In this document: positions 1 through 12,608 of the stretch, piece after piece
How the letters are laid out: each line of letters opens with the position of its first letter
Numbering within the stretch: position 1 is the first letter of the stretch
Assembly: GCA_023053685.1 (NCBI GenBank)
Contig: JALIGW010000025.1
Span: forward strand, 8,651,453-8,715,452
Direction: 5' to 3'
Source: Diadophis punctatus similis
Lineage: Eukaryota; Chordata; Lepidosauria; Squamata; Dipsadidae
Length of the DNA stretch: 64,000 bases
Notes under the pieces: model-generated
Told to the model about the DNA's origin: nothing
Seen by the model: the letters and a program-made list of their open reading frames with translations, nothing else
Database searches by the model: none
Translations under genes and position numbers: made by a program

Positions 1-160
1 GGTGGCGGCACGGGGACAGGACTGGCGAACCACCTACCGCCCCCCTGGACCCTCTCACCGCCCCCCTGTTGCCCCCCTTACCTCTCACCGCCCCCCTAAG
101 GGTTCCCACCGCCCCCTGGGGGGCGGTACCGCCCACTTTGGGAACCACTGGAGTAGATGG
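1..160. repeat. C-rich short tandem repeat at window edge
   Basis: Loosely repeated units built on CACCGCCCCCCT run through this stretch. They end in a small inverted repeat (CCCCCTGGGGGGCGG) followed by TTTGGGAACCACTGGAG. The last part resembles the terminus of a hAT-type element whose other end would lie outside the window. No coding potential is convincing. Confidence 0.4.
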
Positions 161-339
161 ACTGATTATATTCAAAAAAGTTTCAAAATAAGAAGATACA
201 AATAGTCTAATAATGATATATGTTTAATTTTTAAATTATGTTTAAAAGGTTTTGAGTAACAAGGAGTTAAAGAACTAGAGAAACTTTGAAATTAATAATC
301 TGTTAGTATATTTTAATTTTATGCTTATTGAATACTATA

Positions 340-485
340 GGCTCAAGGTTGACTCAGCCTTCCATCCTTCTGAGGTCGGTAAAATGAGGACCCAGATTGT
401 TGGGGGCAATATGCTGAACTCTGTAAACCGCTTAGAGAGGGCTGTAAAGCACTATGAAGCGGTATATAAGTAAAGTGCTATTGCT
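340..485 (+). mobile_element. Squamate-type SINE fragment
   Basis: The block runs from GGCTCAAGGTTGACTCAGCC through GGTAAAATGAGGACCCAG and GTAAACCGCTTAGAGAGG to TATAAGTAAAGTGCTATTGC. I recognise it as a common short interspersed repeat of lizards and snakes. A reverse-strand piece of the same family lies at 46672-46745, which supports a dispersed repeat. The family name is not certain. Confidence 0.6.
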
Positions 486-645
486 ATATTACCCTGTGCT
501 TTTTCTGGGAAGTCAGGGGGTGGGGTTGGGGGTGTGAGAGGAGGGGAGGGTAAGGGGGGTGGGGAGGGTTCTGGGGGGAAGGGGGGGAGAAAAGAGAAAA
601 ATGTTTGTACTTTGTACTAATAAAACTTTTTGAATTAAAAAAAGT
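486..645 (+). mobile_element. L1-type LINE 3' end (G-rich tail)
   Basis: The sequence has CCTGTGCTTTTTCTGGGAAGTC, a long G-rich tract, then TTTGTACTTTGTACTAATAAAAC and a poly-A. The same order occurs at the 3' ends of the ORF1-only elements ending at 16349 and 18900 and at 27720-27862. A G-rich tract before the poly-A is typical of L1 3' untranslated regions. This is a 5'-truncated copy. Confidence 0.7.
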
Positions 646-1513
646 GATTATTGAGGATCAGTCTTTTCCAAGGGTCAGTTACACAACCCACAATATACCT
701 CAGAACTAGGAGACCTGATATTTGCATTTGCCATATTCAGAAAAAGTCACGAGGAAAGGTTCACCAGAGAACAACAACAACAACAACAACCTCCAAACCT
801 TTTATTAATTGAAAATGAAAAGCATAAGTAAAACAAGGAAATACACAATCCAGCAGTTAACAAGCTTTGATACATTATCAGTGTCTAAATTTTAAGCCTT
901 AGCTTTCAGTCTAATCTCATGCCAACATATGCAGAATTTTACCTGCTCTACAACTACAAGGAATAAGAAGCTGAGAAAAATCTTTCTGGGTAGGCCTCTC
1001 CTAAAGATCAACAAAGGCTTCTGCCTGAAGTATTATTTAATGAAGATTCCCTGCTCTGCTTGTGCTTAAGTTAGAGCTTTGTCCCTTACCAGTTTGTTCT
1101 TAGAGAATTCCATACAGATTGTGAGTAATACTCAAAAACAGGCCTCCTCTAGCTTTCCTTCCTGGGTGGGAAGCTGCCATGGTGGACTGAGTGATGCCAC
1201 AGCAAAATGGTGGTGGGCTTTTTTCACCCCCACATGGTCTTTTGATAGTAGGATTGTTTTTCTTTTATATTTTATATTAATACTTTTATATTATATTAAT
1301 TTTATATTAATTTTAACATTTATTTGTCCTCCCTCCAAATCTGATCCAAGGTACCCATTTAGATTTAGTGCGGCTTGAACTTTTAGGAGCCTTTCTCCAC
1401 TCTGAATTGTATAGAATAGAGGAAACACATTTCTTATTACAGCATATGCATTGTTACTGTTAATTCTTTAAAGTCAGAAATCTGATTTTAAGAGAAAGAT
1501 GCTTTCTCTTAAA
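646..1513 (-). other. 3' flank of METTL7A copy A (duplicated DNA, no gene)
   Basis: This flank is shared with copies C (42073-42900) and D (about 50000-50814) on the matching strand, so it belongs to the duplicated unit. It includes the single AACATTTATTTGTC site (1314-1327) that in copy B is occupied by two retroelements. A short CAA repeat at 769-789 is private to this copy. Open frames here are short and not coding. Confidence 0.7.
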
Positions 1514-1750
1514 TTACTTCACAGCGTATCCATAAATATGGGGACGAAGTACACTTGGGAACAACGGGACTATGATATGTTGCAAGTTCAGTTTAGAAAA
1601 CCCCGCATTCTCCAAATCTTTCCAGGTCTCTCTTAACAAGGTGCAGCCATCTCCCACATATCCCCAAGTAGGGTCATAGACTTGTTGCCAGAAGGAGGTC
1701 CAGGTTGATCTGCCAGCTGCTACATGTTCCATGAAATAGAATGCACCACC
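1514..1750 (-). CDS. METTL7A-like methyltransferase copy A, exon 2
   Basis: This is the C-terminal exon of copy A. It is read on the minus strand from a CCAG acceptor just above 1750 to TAA at 1514. It gives 78 residues beginning GGAFYFMEHVAAGRSTW and ending RPHIYGYAVK, the usual ending of METTL7A/TMT1 proteins. It joins exon 1 (3982-4473) in phase 0 across a 2.2-kb intron that carries a private hAT insertion. Residues near the end differ from the other copies (VPLFPSVLRPH against GPLFLSIVRPH), so copy A is the most divergent over this exon. Confidence 0.9.
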   Translation of the reverse strand, partial: GGAFYFMEHVAAGRSTWTSFWQQVYDPTWGYVGDGCTLLRETWKDLENAGFSKLNLQHIIVPLFPSVLRPHIYGYAVK

Positions 1751-3981
1751 CTGGAAAAGGTAAAATAATAATAAAAAAAGAATAATATAAAGCAGAACAT
1801 TTTGAAATTACACAAAAACATTCCCACTGTAATCAAGATTGTTGTTACAAAACTTCCTGGGGACATGAAGCAATAATTAAGTATAGAGACAAAATGAAGC
1901 TGGAATGCAATTTAGCCATTAATGATTCACAGGAGATTTAATAGATTAATAGATTTACAGTTCTAGGGAAACAAATTCTAGGAAAACCTTTTTTATTTAA
2001 GGATGGGGACTAAGTAGCTGAATCAGTTCAGTATATTTTCGCATATCAAACTCAAAATTTGAATAATTTGTTTTTATTTTTTATTTTTGCCATTCATTAT
2101 TTTAACAAATAATCTCTTGCTCTGATATAGTAATATGCCTGAATCGTGACTTGGTTTATACAAAAGTTGGAACTTGGCATTGAATCTTTTCCTGGAAAAC
2201 AAACAAACGAACAAAAAACCAGGGCATTGGAACATTGTGAGCCTTGTGATTCATTCTTGAACTTTTTGTTCTATGTTTGTTGCTATGCTTGATCATCTCT
2301 TACCACTATTTTTCTATGGTTTTTGATTTTCAGTTCCGTGGCTTGGTTTTGGGCGACTCTTGATTGTTTGACCCAGCCTCTTTGTTCTTTGAGCAGATCA
2401 TGAGATTTTTATATCTTCTTCAGATGATCTTGAAAACACCACAGGGACACTTTTTAAACCAATGGGTGCCCTGCTAGTTACAAATTTCCATGTAAACTTT
2501 AGTAACACACAGCAAGATATATTAAAATGAGGCAGAGGATGTGCTATAAACACAACAATAAAGCTCAAGAAACAATGTGTTTCTTTGGAGAGAAACTAGC
2601 TAGTTGGACAAATACCCTGTTAAGAATATCTGAATTTTAGTCATATTCCAGGTGCTAGGAACAACCCCACAATTCCTATTTGGAAGATAATGCTGGCTTT
2701 GCTGGAATATTATTTGATTACAGAGTGCAGCACAGAATAACTATTCCACCCATGGAAATGACTGCTAATTTTCTCTGTACAGCAAACATGTAAGGCCTGG
2801 ATACTTTCTCAAACTGCATAATATATCAATATACATACAGCATCCCAAAGCCACTGGACTGCATACTATCCCCAGCCTCTGTTTGTGCTTCTTATCACTA
2901 GAAGAACAGAGTTTTGGAATTCTGCAGGGAAATGGCAGATTTAGGACACCATTTTTAACTTCTATTTAAAGGTGAAGGGCAGTATCTAGTCTATTTACTT
3001 ATGATATTGTGCTGTTCAAAGGCTTCTGCAGGATCAGAGACTAGCCAAAAACCTCCCAAAGTAGTGTTGTGCCACAGCAGACATAACCAAATGGGCACAG
3101 CCTGTGCTGTGACAGCATAATGCTTCTTCCCACCTCATGTTTTCCTCATGTAACCCTCCTTGTCCTCCTGCTACTGTGTTAGCTTGATCTACTCTGGTTC
3201 CTACTCCAGTCTCCTCCAAATCAAACTTGATCCCTGGTGATTTCATGCAGACTTCCACATGGGGAGAGCATTTTTAGAAACCATTCAAAAGTGGTTTGTC
3301 ATGTCACAGATATGTTGTTTTAACTTTTCAATCTAGCTTCAACCTAATGTTTTCTGAAGATGTCCAACCAGGCCAGAGGTGGGTTGCTCCTTCTATAGAA
3401 CCGGTAGTGGGAATTTCCCCCGCTCGCCGAACCAGGAGCGATTGCCGGTTGGCCACGCCCCTGAACCCGTGCCATAGGCACTACCATCTTGTTTTTTGCT
3501 TCTGTGCATGTGCAAAAGCTTGGTTTTTGGCACTGCGCATGCTCACGTGGCGCGGCGCACAATGCGTGCACGCCCACGTGGAGCGGGAGGAAGCGAACTG
3601 GTGGCGAGGTAAGTTAGAACCCACCCCTGAACCAGGCCCCTATCTCAGACCAGAAGCTTGCTGCCATTTTCTAACTTTAAAGTTATGCGTATATTCCTTG
3701 AAGTTGTTGTACAGAGTCTGAAAATGATTCAGAAATGCAAGGCAGGCAGGAAAGGTGGGGTTACTTTAAGAAGGAATCCAGTTTAGGTTAAGCCCATAAA
3801 TCAGCAGCATAAAGAGCAGCAGAGAGGTGCTGTTTCTGTGGGATATATACTTAAAGCCCTTGCTCCCATGCACACCTGCCTAGTGCCCATTATTTTCAAA
3901 GCATGCACACCTGCCTTTTGCCAATTATTTGGTGTTCTGGACAGACCAGACTTAACTTCCCCTCTTTTCCCTTTGACTTAC
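1751..3981 (-). other. Intron of METTL7A copy A
   Basis: The intron is bounded by GTAAGT next to 3982 and CCAG next to 1750. It matches parts of the introns of copies B, C and D. It lacks the RTE LINE and the GGGGTGAAATTC hAT element that all three of those share. That makes A either the earliest branch or a copy that lost the segment. The only obvious private insertion is the hAT element at 3374-3629. Confidence 0.75.
3374..3629. mobile_element. Non-autonomous hAT element, CAGRGGTGGGTT family
   Basis: The ends are CAGAGGTGGGTT and AACCCACCCCTG, imperfect terminal inverted repeats. An 8-bp target duplication AACCAGGC lies on both sides (3366-3373 and 3630-3637). Copies B and C carry the site without the insert, so it arrived after the gene duplication. 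The 256-bp interior is GC-rich, with GCGCATGC motifs and no coding capacity. Eight-bp duplications and CAG-type ends fit the hAT superfamily. Confidence 0.88.
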
Positions 3982-4473
3982 TGGTCTGAGCACTCGTAGA
4001 ACCTCCTTCAAGGCAGCCTGGGGGCTGTTCACAGAGCAAAGCACCAACGTGCAAACCACCACATCCATAGAGTTGTCTGACACTGAAGACATGTTCTCGG
4101 CGGAGGCAACCACAAAATTCTCGAACTGGAGGTGTGTGTTCTGAGCCATGCTCTCCAGGAGGAAATTTTGAAAGTTGGGATTGTAGTCCACGCAGGTCAC
4201 GCAAGAATTGGGTGGATAAAACTGAAAGTTGGTGCCAGGTCCCACGCCAATCTCTAGCAGGTGGAGCTTTCCCGAGGCATTGGCGAAGTCTTGCATGCTC
4301 TTAAACAGCGTCTCCTTTTTCTTGTGCAGTTTTTTATTGTAGATTTTGCTGAACTGCTTCATGATAAATGGGAAAGTTCTTTTACAAATAGGATCCCATA
4401 AGCCAAAATAGGCAAGCACATAGATGGGCAGGGTGAGGATTTTCATGCATTGTTGGAAGATGAGAACAAGCAT
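3982..4473 (-). CDS. METTL7A-like: METTL7A/TMT1-like methyltransferase copy A, exon 1
   Basis: The family is S-adenosylmethionine-dependent and known as monotopic ER and lipid-droplet proteins; mammalian members methylate thiols. This exon encodes residues 1-164: a hydrophobic N-terminal anchor (about 1-26), SAM motif I at 72-83 (LLEIGVGPGTNF), an acidic residue at the end of strand 2 (D96 in CVDYNP), and the LCSV...EVLRVLRP segment. I chose the ATG at 4473 because all four copies align there, although an upstream in-frame ATG exists at 4500. The exon ends AGACCA before GTAAGT. Joined to 1514-1750 it predicts 242 aa, against 244 in human METTL7A from memory. Both exons are open, so the copy may be functional. 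I cannot separate METTL7A from METTL7B orthology. Confidence 0.9.
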
Positions 4474-4526
4474 CGTTGCTGGACCAGGAAAAGAAACCAT
4501 TCCTGCTTGACTCCCCCAATGATTTG

Positions 4527-4535
4527 CTTTAAATA
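4527..4535 (-). promoter_or_regulatory. TATA-like box of copy A
   Basis: TATTTAAAG lies about 55 bp upstream of the exon 1 ATG. The same box and surroundings (TATTTAAAGCAAATCATT) occur at the same distance in all four copies. It is a plausible core promoter with a short 5' leader; no transcript evidence is available. Confidence 0.5.
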
Positions 4536-4864
4536 CTCCCTGCTACTCCCTGTTCCTTTAATAATGTTTCCACAAACCATCCATATCCAGTCACCAGTTT
4601 GGATCTGTTCCACTTCTTCCTTAAAGCGACAGCGACTCAGTCACTTTAAAAAAATCTTTTAGCTATACAATTTGAGATGAACACCCTTTGAATGGTGTGG
4701 GAGTAGTAATGGATTTCCAGAGGAAAAAAATTGCAGGCAACAGGAACCAGCAGCACTATTCAGGTAACCCTGAGGACACAGATAAGTGTCCAAGTGCTTC
4801 AACGACCCTCAGATGCAGATTACCAGATGTCTGCAGGGAATATAAATCCTTGATTTAAAAGGTA

Positions 4865-5242
4865 TATCAGAGTTTGTTGCAGAAAATTAAATCCAGAAAG
4901 CACACACAGGCAGACTGATGTAACATGATTCATTTACTTCTTTATAAACATAATAATATATATTTACAATACCAGTAGCAGAGTTCGTCTTCAACATCGT
5001 AGCAGTTACAAGGAAAATACAAACAGCTTCATTTCCAGCAGCAGACAAGCTTTCAGTTCACAGTTCAGAGTGGATTGAGAGAGTACAGAGTGGGCTGAGC
5101 CACGCCCAACTTTTTAGCTTCAGTTTCAATTCTCTGCACAGACTCAGATGTGTTTAAGCTCCCATTGGCTGACTTAGTTGCTATGCCTATTCATTGGCTG
5201 ACCTTGTTACTATTGGCTCTCCCAGTCATGAATATTCTAATA
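4865..5242 (-). mobile_element. LTR of a Ty1/Copia-type element
   Basis: This block closely matches the solo LTR at 47801-48151, including ATTTCCAGCAGCAGACAAGC and CTCCCATTGGCTGACTTAG. It sits next to Copia-type pol sequence on the same (minus) strand. On that strand the LTR is preceded by a purine tract AAAGGGAGGAG, so it would be the 3' LTR. The matching 5' LTR is not visible. Confidence 0.75.
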
Positions 5243-6025
5243 CTCCTCCCTTTATGACTGGAGGAGACATAAATCAAATAATTTAATATTGTTCCTAGTG
5301 TGTTCGAAGTCCCACTGTGAATGTGGGACTTGTATTTGAAGTCCCACATTCACAGTTGCCTCCAAATACCTGAGTATCCCTTTTACTGTAATACATCCTT
5401 TGCGATGAAACAAAGATCATTCACAAATGCTAATAGTTGACAATCCCCACCTTGAAACTTTCCAGTGTATATGCAACCATCAGCCTTGCAACTCTTGAAC
5501 CCAAGACTCTTCAATGAATTATCTAAACAGATAATCCAATTCCTGGCTGACTGCTTCAGCCCATAAATGGCCTTGTTCAATTTGTACACCATGTTAGGCT
5601 TTTTACTTTCATATCCTGGTGCTTGAACGATGTAAATTTCTTCCTCTAATTCTGCATTGGGGAATACTGTGGTTATGTCAAAATGCCAAATTTTATGGCC
5701 ATGTGCCACTGCCAACGCTAGTGCGAGTCAGATACTTTCACTCTTTACAGTTGGTGCGAATACCTCATCATAGTGCACATTTTTCAACTGTGAAAAACCT
5801 TGTGCCACTAACCTTTCTTTATACTGTACATCATTATTGGGTAGTACTTTCCTTTTGTATACCCACTTACATCCTACAGCTTTGCTACCCTGTGGCAAAG
5901 TCATTGACGTGAACACTTCATGTTCTCCCATGGATTTCATTTCCTTGTCCATGGCTTCTTTCCACTTTTCTTGTTCAACTTTAGGTAATGCCAAAACTTC
6001 CTTATAGGAGACTTCCGGTGGTGAC
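5243..6025 (-). pseudogene. Copia reverse transcriptase fragment
   Basis: Two minus-strand open stretches (about 5728-6021 and 5383-5715) form one Copia-type RT region. They contain WKEAMDKEM, GCKWVYKRK, RLVAQGFSQ, FAPTVKSESI, then HFDITTVFPNAELEEEIY and KLNKAIYGLKQSARNW. These are hallmark strings of the Ty1/Copia RVT_2 domain. A stop or frameshift near 5716-5727 and the loss of the rest of gag-pol show it is dead. It ends abruptly at the L1 5' region near 6025. Confidence 0.85.
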
Positions 6026-7700
<1,675 letters not shown>

Positions 7701-8424
7701 ATGGCCTCCCTGTCAAATCAACGGTCAATAGAAGGAATGTTAACAGCGGAAAAGCCTAACACAATGCCAAACATGCAAATGATGCAAGCCACCCTCCTAA
7801 CAATCCAGGAAACAATGGTGAAATTACAAGAAACAATGTCAAAAAACCATGGAGAAATGAAAAGTGATATTCAGAAATTGGATGATAAAATGGGCTCAAT
7901 CACAGAAGCAATTCAGAAAAATGAACAAAAAATAAAAAGGGTGGAGCGAGCGCACACGCGTGAAACGTTGCAATGCGACCCGGTGGCGATGGTAAGTGGA
8001 ACCCACCCCCAGGTGGCAGCATACATTAAAGAAGGAATAAAGGCAAAACAAGTTCATGCAGATCTAAAAGGAAGAACGTTAATGATGTAAGTAACAACAG
8101 GGCAAAAACTAATGTTGGTAGTCATTTATGGACCTAACAAAAACCAGGGGGAGTACTACAAGAAAGTTCATGAAAAGATTATTGAGATAGGTCAAGGGAA
8201 TGTATGGATTGTAGGTGATTATAATGGGGTAGTAGATATCCAAAAAGATTACACTAGTGACAAAAAGAACAAGAAAAAAGGAATATATTACCAAAAACCT
8301 TTTTTAAAATGTCAGATGAATTGAATTTGACAGATATGTGGAGAACCTTGCACCCAAAAGAAAATAAATACACTTTTTATTCCAACCCCCATAAATCTTG
8401 GTCGAGGATCGACATGGTATGGAT
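7701..8424 (+). pseudogene. L1 ORF1 start fused to ORF2 endonuclease fragment
   Basis: From 7701 an L1 ORF1-like N-terminus is readable, with a Met/Gln-rich coiled coil (LLTIQETMVKLQETMSKNH) to about 7945. It is followed by a junction containing a short piece related to the hAT termini. From about 8010 the frame continues as ORF2 endonuclease, with VIYGPNKNQGEYYKKVHEK and VWIVGDYNGVVDI. The middle of the element is deleted. It is interrupted at 8424 by a hAT element and resumes at 13335. Confidence 0.8.
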
Positions 8425-8589
8425 CAGGGGTGGGTTCTAACTTACCTCGCTGCCTGTTCGCTTTCTCCCGCACCGCATGGCCGTGGGAGGAAGCATGTGC
8501 AGTGCTGAAAAATAAAATAAAAATCCCCCCCAAAAAATCCGAAAACAAGATGGCGATGCATGCGCAGTGCTGGAAACTCGGCTTCTATG
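8425..8589. mobile_element. hAT non-autonomous element, left half
   Basis: Starts CAGGGGTGGGTTC, directly after the 8-bp target sequence GTATGGAT (8417-8424). Its other half is at 13184-13334, ending GAACCCACCTCTA and followed by GTATGGAT (13335-13342). The interior contains ATGCATGCGCAG. The element was split by the provirus at the 5-bp site CTATG. It belongs to the family of the element at 3374-3629. Confidence 0.88.
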
Positions 8590-9165
8590 TGCAACATTGC
8601 ACTTCTGGTGGGCCTGTTCATGACTTCTTGACCAAATAGGAAGAAAAGACACCGGACAGTTTTTCTTTGGGATGAACGGCCCCAAATGAGACTAGGGTAC
8701 ATTCTTTTATTAGGTTCAAACAAAGGAAGGATGGACATGATTACATCAAAACACACATGGTAAACTTAACCCAATAATAAAGTTACAGCATGGCAAACTC
8801 AGCCCCTTTACAGGGGGGAATGGGTGGGGGACAGGTACAGAGGGGGGGTGATTAATGCATCTCACTAATTGGTATCTGTCAGGCACAGCTCGCATTCCAA
8901 TGTCCATTGGAGTTGATAATTTCCAGATACGGGGAGGGCTGTGCTGGGCTTTCTAGCACATAGGCTGACAAAGGTCAGGATGTGAGCTTTTGAGGAATGC
9001 AAAAGGAGTGTGTCGTATCTGCCTGACCGTAAAACAGTGTGTTAGCTTACAGCAAACAAGCTAATGCATCTTCACATTTGGATTAAAGAAGGAGTGAATC
9101 AAAGGGCAAATTACAATGCATTTTGTTACAAGGATATAATATACATATAAAACAATATTGCAACA
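8590..9165 (-). repeat. 3' LTR of the provirus
   Basis: Reads TGTTGCAATATTG to ATGTTGCA on the minus strand, with TG/CA-type termini. It matches 12609-13183 almost base for base over its full length, so the insertion is fairly young compared with its internal decay. Confidence 0.9.
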
Positions 9166-9233
9166 TCTCCTCTATTTTTATTTTTTAAATGAGGAGAGAA
9201 AAGCTAACATAAGTAAAAGACAAACATATCATA

Positions 9234-9623
9234 TCACAAAGTTTTTCCATCGCTGGTCATACAAAAAGGATGCTTTACAGGTGACTGTCCAGAGTCCATA
9301 CGATCACTGTTGTCCTCTGCATCCAGAAGGCACTTGCTTTCGCTGACATGAACGTCCTTCCTACCAGAGGGAAAAAAGGCTTTGCATAGCTGGAATAGAG
9401 AAGGTATGCACTGAATGAAACAACAAAGTGAGACAAGTAGGACAATGATACACATGATGGATGAAAAAATGGTCCTTAACCAAGAGCTATCCGGTAGCCA
9501 GGACCACAGACCATCCCACCAGGCTGGCAGTATTTCTTTGCGAATCTGAGAAGCCAGCTTCTTTAAGGAGGCGATCTGATGCTTGACCAACTGAGAGGTG
9601 TCTGACAGGTTGAAACAACACAT
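9234..9623 (-). pseudogene. Retroviral envelope transmembrane fragment (env)
   Basis: A minus-strand open stretch just inside the 3' LTR. It shows a membrane-proximal ectodomain piece, a long hydrophobic membrane-spanning segment and a cytoplasmic tail, as in the end of a retroviral TM subunit. No surface subunit is readable upstream, so env is heavily truncated. Confidence 0.8.
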
Positions 9624-9794
9624 ATTTCTGACAAATTAGCAGGTATATAGTTGAAGGTTTTTTGACCACATGTGAAAAACCAACCAGCAGGAAGCAAAAC
9701 ATATTCAAGAAGTTTGGAGTATAAAGACAAAGATTAAGCGTGTTTTGCAATGCCGGGAGACCAGGGGGCATTTTTTCCCCTTTTGCCAACATAC

Positions 9795-9949
9795 CTGTTT
9801 AGGGCGTGTTTTAAGGTTAGGTATGCCAAATTTATGCACAATGTCCCATTGGTTGCAAAAGGCAGCAAATGCTGCACTAGTGTAAGCAGGACCATTGTCA
9901 GTTTTTAGTTCTTTTGGGCATCCCAGCGATGCAAAAGTCCGAATACAAT

Positions 9950-9992
<43 letters not shown>

Positions 9993-10520
9993 TGGTTTCT
10001 TATATGCCGCCCCACTCCCGAGGGACTCAGGGCGGCTTACAACACAGGAATTATTGATAACATGTTTGGTGGCTTCGCCCCTCTGGGGGGATGCCATGAT
10101 ATAGCCTGAGTATGTATCAATGGAAACATGCAAATATTTCCAAGGGGCAAATGGAGGATATTGAGTAACATCCATTTGCCAAATTTGGCAACACTCTGTC
10201 CCCCTGGGGTTAACCCCCATGGGAAGAGAGTTTGCCTGTTGGCTACAAGTAGGGCACTGCTGAACAATGGCAGAGGTCTCATTTGCAGTGATGCCAAATT
10301 GTTTCATGAGCGCTTTTTAATTTTGATGAAAATAAGAGTGGCTAGTCCACGGAGTAATGGGTGACAAGGAAAGAATAGAAAGATCAGTGGGGGCAAGAAG
10401 GGCAGCAGCTGCAACAGCGTCTGCCCAAGAATTCCCCTCCTGGATGACACCAGGAAAGGGTTGGTGACTTCTGATATGGGCCAGGGAAAAAAAAGGCAAA
10501 GTCCTAGCATGAAGGAGAGA
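9795..10520 (-). pseudogene. Retroviral RNase H end and integrase fragment (pol)
   Basis: On the minus strand, an RNase H C-terminal motif (GNSWADAVA) near 10420 is followed by the integrase zinc-finger CPTC and the start of the catalytic core (WQMDVTQ, DTYSGY). A LINE 3' tail at about 9946-10048 interrupts the core, which continues below it with the second catalytic aspartate region. A frameshift lies near 10310. The order and motifs are those of orthoretroviral pol; it is non-functional. Confidence 0.85.
9946..10048 (-). mobile_element. CR1/L2-like LINE 3' tail inside integrase
   Basis: An ATTT tandem repeat followed by TTATATGCCGCCCCACTCC and CGAGGGACTCAGGGCGGC. The same tail ends the longer LINE at 39638-41739 and recurs at 54560-54650 and 63068-63125. 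It splits retroviral integrase, so it inserted after the provirus. Confidence 0.85.
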
Positions 10521-10779
10521 TTGTAAGGTTAAAAAATAAGCTGAGAAGATTATCATCAAGAGATGGGAAAACTTGAGTCCAGAGGAATGGAAAAACCTAG
10601 TAAACATCTATAAGATTAGCATTAATCCCAGATGCTAAATAAACTTCCAGGGAGAATCATGAACTAATTTACAGACATTATGAAAACCAGAAATAATTGC
10701 AAAGGTGCAGAAACAGTTAAAGTAAGACAAAGATCTTTAGGAAGATTAAAAGTAAATTTCCCTACAAAATCTGAACCTT

Positions 10780-11580
10780 TTTAATCAAAATAAAATTCAA
10801 TAGTGAAAAAAAGCAAAGTTGTATATTTAGGCAAGAAAAACAAAATGCACAGGTACAGTATATGTGGTATCTTGCTCAACAGTAGTAACTGTGAGATGGA
10901 TCTTGGAGTTTTAGTGGACAACCATTTAAATATGAGCCAGCTGTGTGTAGCAGCTGCAAAGAAATTAATACAGTTCTAGGCTGCATTTACAGAGGGACAG
11001 AACCAAGATCATGTGAAGTATCAATACCACTTTATAATGCCGTAGCAAGGCCACACCTGAAACACTGCATTCAGTTTCAATTGCTATGATGCAAAAAGAA
11101 TGTTGAGAGACTAGAAAGAATGCAGAGAAGAGCAACAAAGATAATTAGGGAACTGGAGGCTAAAACATATGAAGAACAGTTGCAGGAACTGGGCATATCC
11201 AGTTCAATGAAAATAAGGACTAGGGGACACATGATAGCAGTTTTCCAATATCTCTGGAGTTTCTATATAAAAAAAAGAGAGAGACAAACTATTCCCCAAA
11301 GCATCTGAGAACAAAAGCAATGGGTGGAAACTAATCAAGGAGAGAAGCAACTTAAAACCAAAGAGAAATTTCCCCACAGTTAAAACAATCAATCAGTGAA
11401 CAAGTTTGTCTTCAGAAGGTGTGAATGCTCCAACACTGAAAATTTTTAAGAAGACAACCAGTTGTCTGAATGGATTTCCATTTGCCTGTAGTAATTTAAG
11501 CTTTCCTGTCTAGGCAGGGGGTTGGACTAGAAAACCTTTCCTTCCAACTCTGTTATTCTATTCCACTCTATGGCTATTTG
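10780..11580 (+). mobile_element. Jockey/CR1-superclade LINE 3' fragment
   Basis: Plus-strand sequence encodes RMQRRATKIIRELEAKTYEEQLQELG, the C-terminal region after the RT of CR1/L2-like LINEs, followed by the usual 3' sequence (CAGGGGGTTGGACTAGAAAAC). Related 3' pieces occur at 31740-32110 and 61735-62050. It lies in the region where the provirus should carry RT and protease. Confidence 0.75.
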
Positions 11581-12108
11581 AAAAGACAAAACTCTCTGAA
11601 ATTCAAATTCAAATTTAAATTTAGAAATAGGAAAAAATGATTTTAAAAATATCCTAACAAATTCTAGCAAGTGACCAGTTACAAAGAGCTCAGCTAAAGT
11701 CTAAAGATAAATATTTTGATGAAAAACATAGGATAAATATCCTACAAAATAAATTTGTTGCAAGGACAACACAGCCAATGCTCCCCGTAGGAATTTGAGC
11801 TGTTGGCAAAAGCAATTAAACCTTGCATTTTTGAAAATATCTATGAAAATATTTATGAGGAAAAATAAAGGAACATAATTTCATGGAAAAAATCACAAAA
11901 TATTAAAATCTGCAAACAGAAGTAAAATTACTGTTGCAAAAGGAAGCAAAGTTAATAGGTATGTTGAATATAATCCCATCAGCTGCAATACCACTTTAAA
12001 CTGCTTGACTAGCTTCCTGAGGGATGAGATAAGATCACTGGAATGTTTAACTTTAGTTAATAATGTAAATTAGTTGCTTCCTCGCTAGGAGCCGAAGCTT
12101 CAACGTCT
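11581..12108. other. AT-rich stretch inside provirus, no gene
   Basis: AT-rich sequence with no convincing open frame or recognisable repeat. It lies between the inserted LINE fragment and the gag remnant and could be decayed proviral or inserted sequence. Confidence 0.5.
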
Positions 12109-12129
12109 CTTTTATTGGGGATAATTTGT

Positions 12130-12470
12130 CACCAGATAGATATGGCGGGGGGGGGGTCCGGTTCCCCCTTCAAGGCATTCTCATGTACTTGCAAACATTC
12201 CATGACAATCCACCAAGTAGAAAGAATTTTTGGAGGAGCCCTAGGCACCTCATGAAAATACTTTCCCAATTTTTTCCATATGGAAATGCTAATTGATCCC
12301 TTCTCTGGGTAAGCCGGACAATTTAGATAAATAAATTTCAGAAGGGATGTTAAATCAGATTTGGTTGGGATGGGAAGATTTCTACCATTATTGTTTTTAA
12401 TAGAGGACTTGGACAATTCCCTAAGTTTGTGGAGGTATGCTACCTGAGGCTTAGGGAATTCTGTTTCCAT
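12130..12470 (-). pseudogene. Retroviral gag matrix-like fragment
   Basis: A minus-strand frame starting at the ATG at 12470, about 140 bp after the 5' LTR, in the position of the gag start. It reads as a basic, helical N-terminal domain with SIWKKLGKYFHEV, resembling retroviral matrix. It breaks off near a G run at 12146-12156; capsid and nucleocapsid are missing. Confidence 0.65.
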
Positions 12471-12608
12471 ACTCACGAATCTGGGAGGGTGCTTCGTCCA
12501 CGATGGCCGGCCCTGGTATGCAAGAGGCGTTCCTTCGCCGGTGAGTGTGGAAATGCCAAGCGATGAGACAGATGAGGCAATGTGCTTAGCCTCACACGGG
12601 GCACCAGA

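Noticed and set aside
3296..3721. A 141-codon frame over copy A intron
   Set aside because: Most of it lies in the hAT element at 3374-3629 and is not shared with other copies.
11120..11308. A small host protein (MQRRATKIIRELEAK start)
   Set aside because: It is the C-terminal part of a CR1/L2-like LINE frame, followed by that LINE's 3' sequence.
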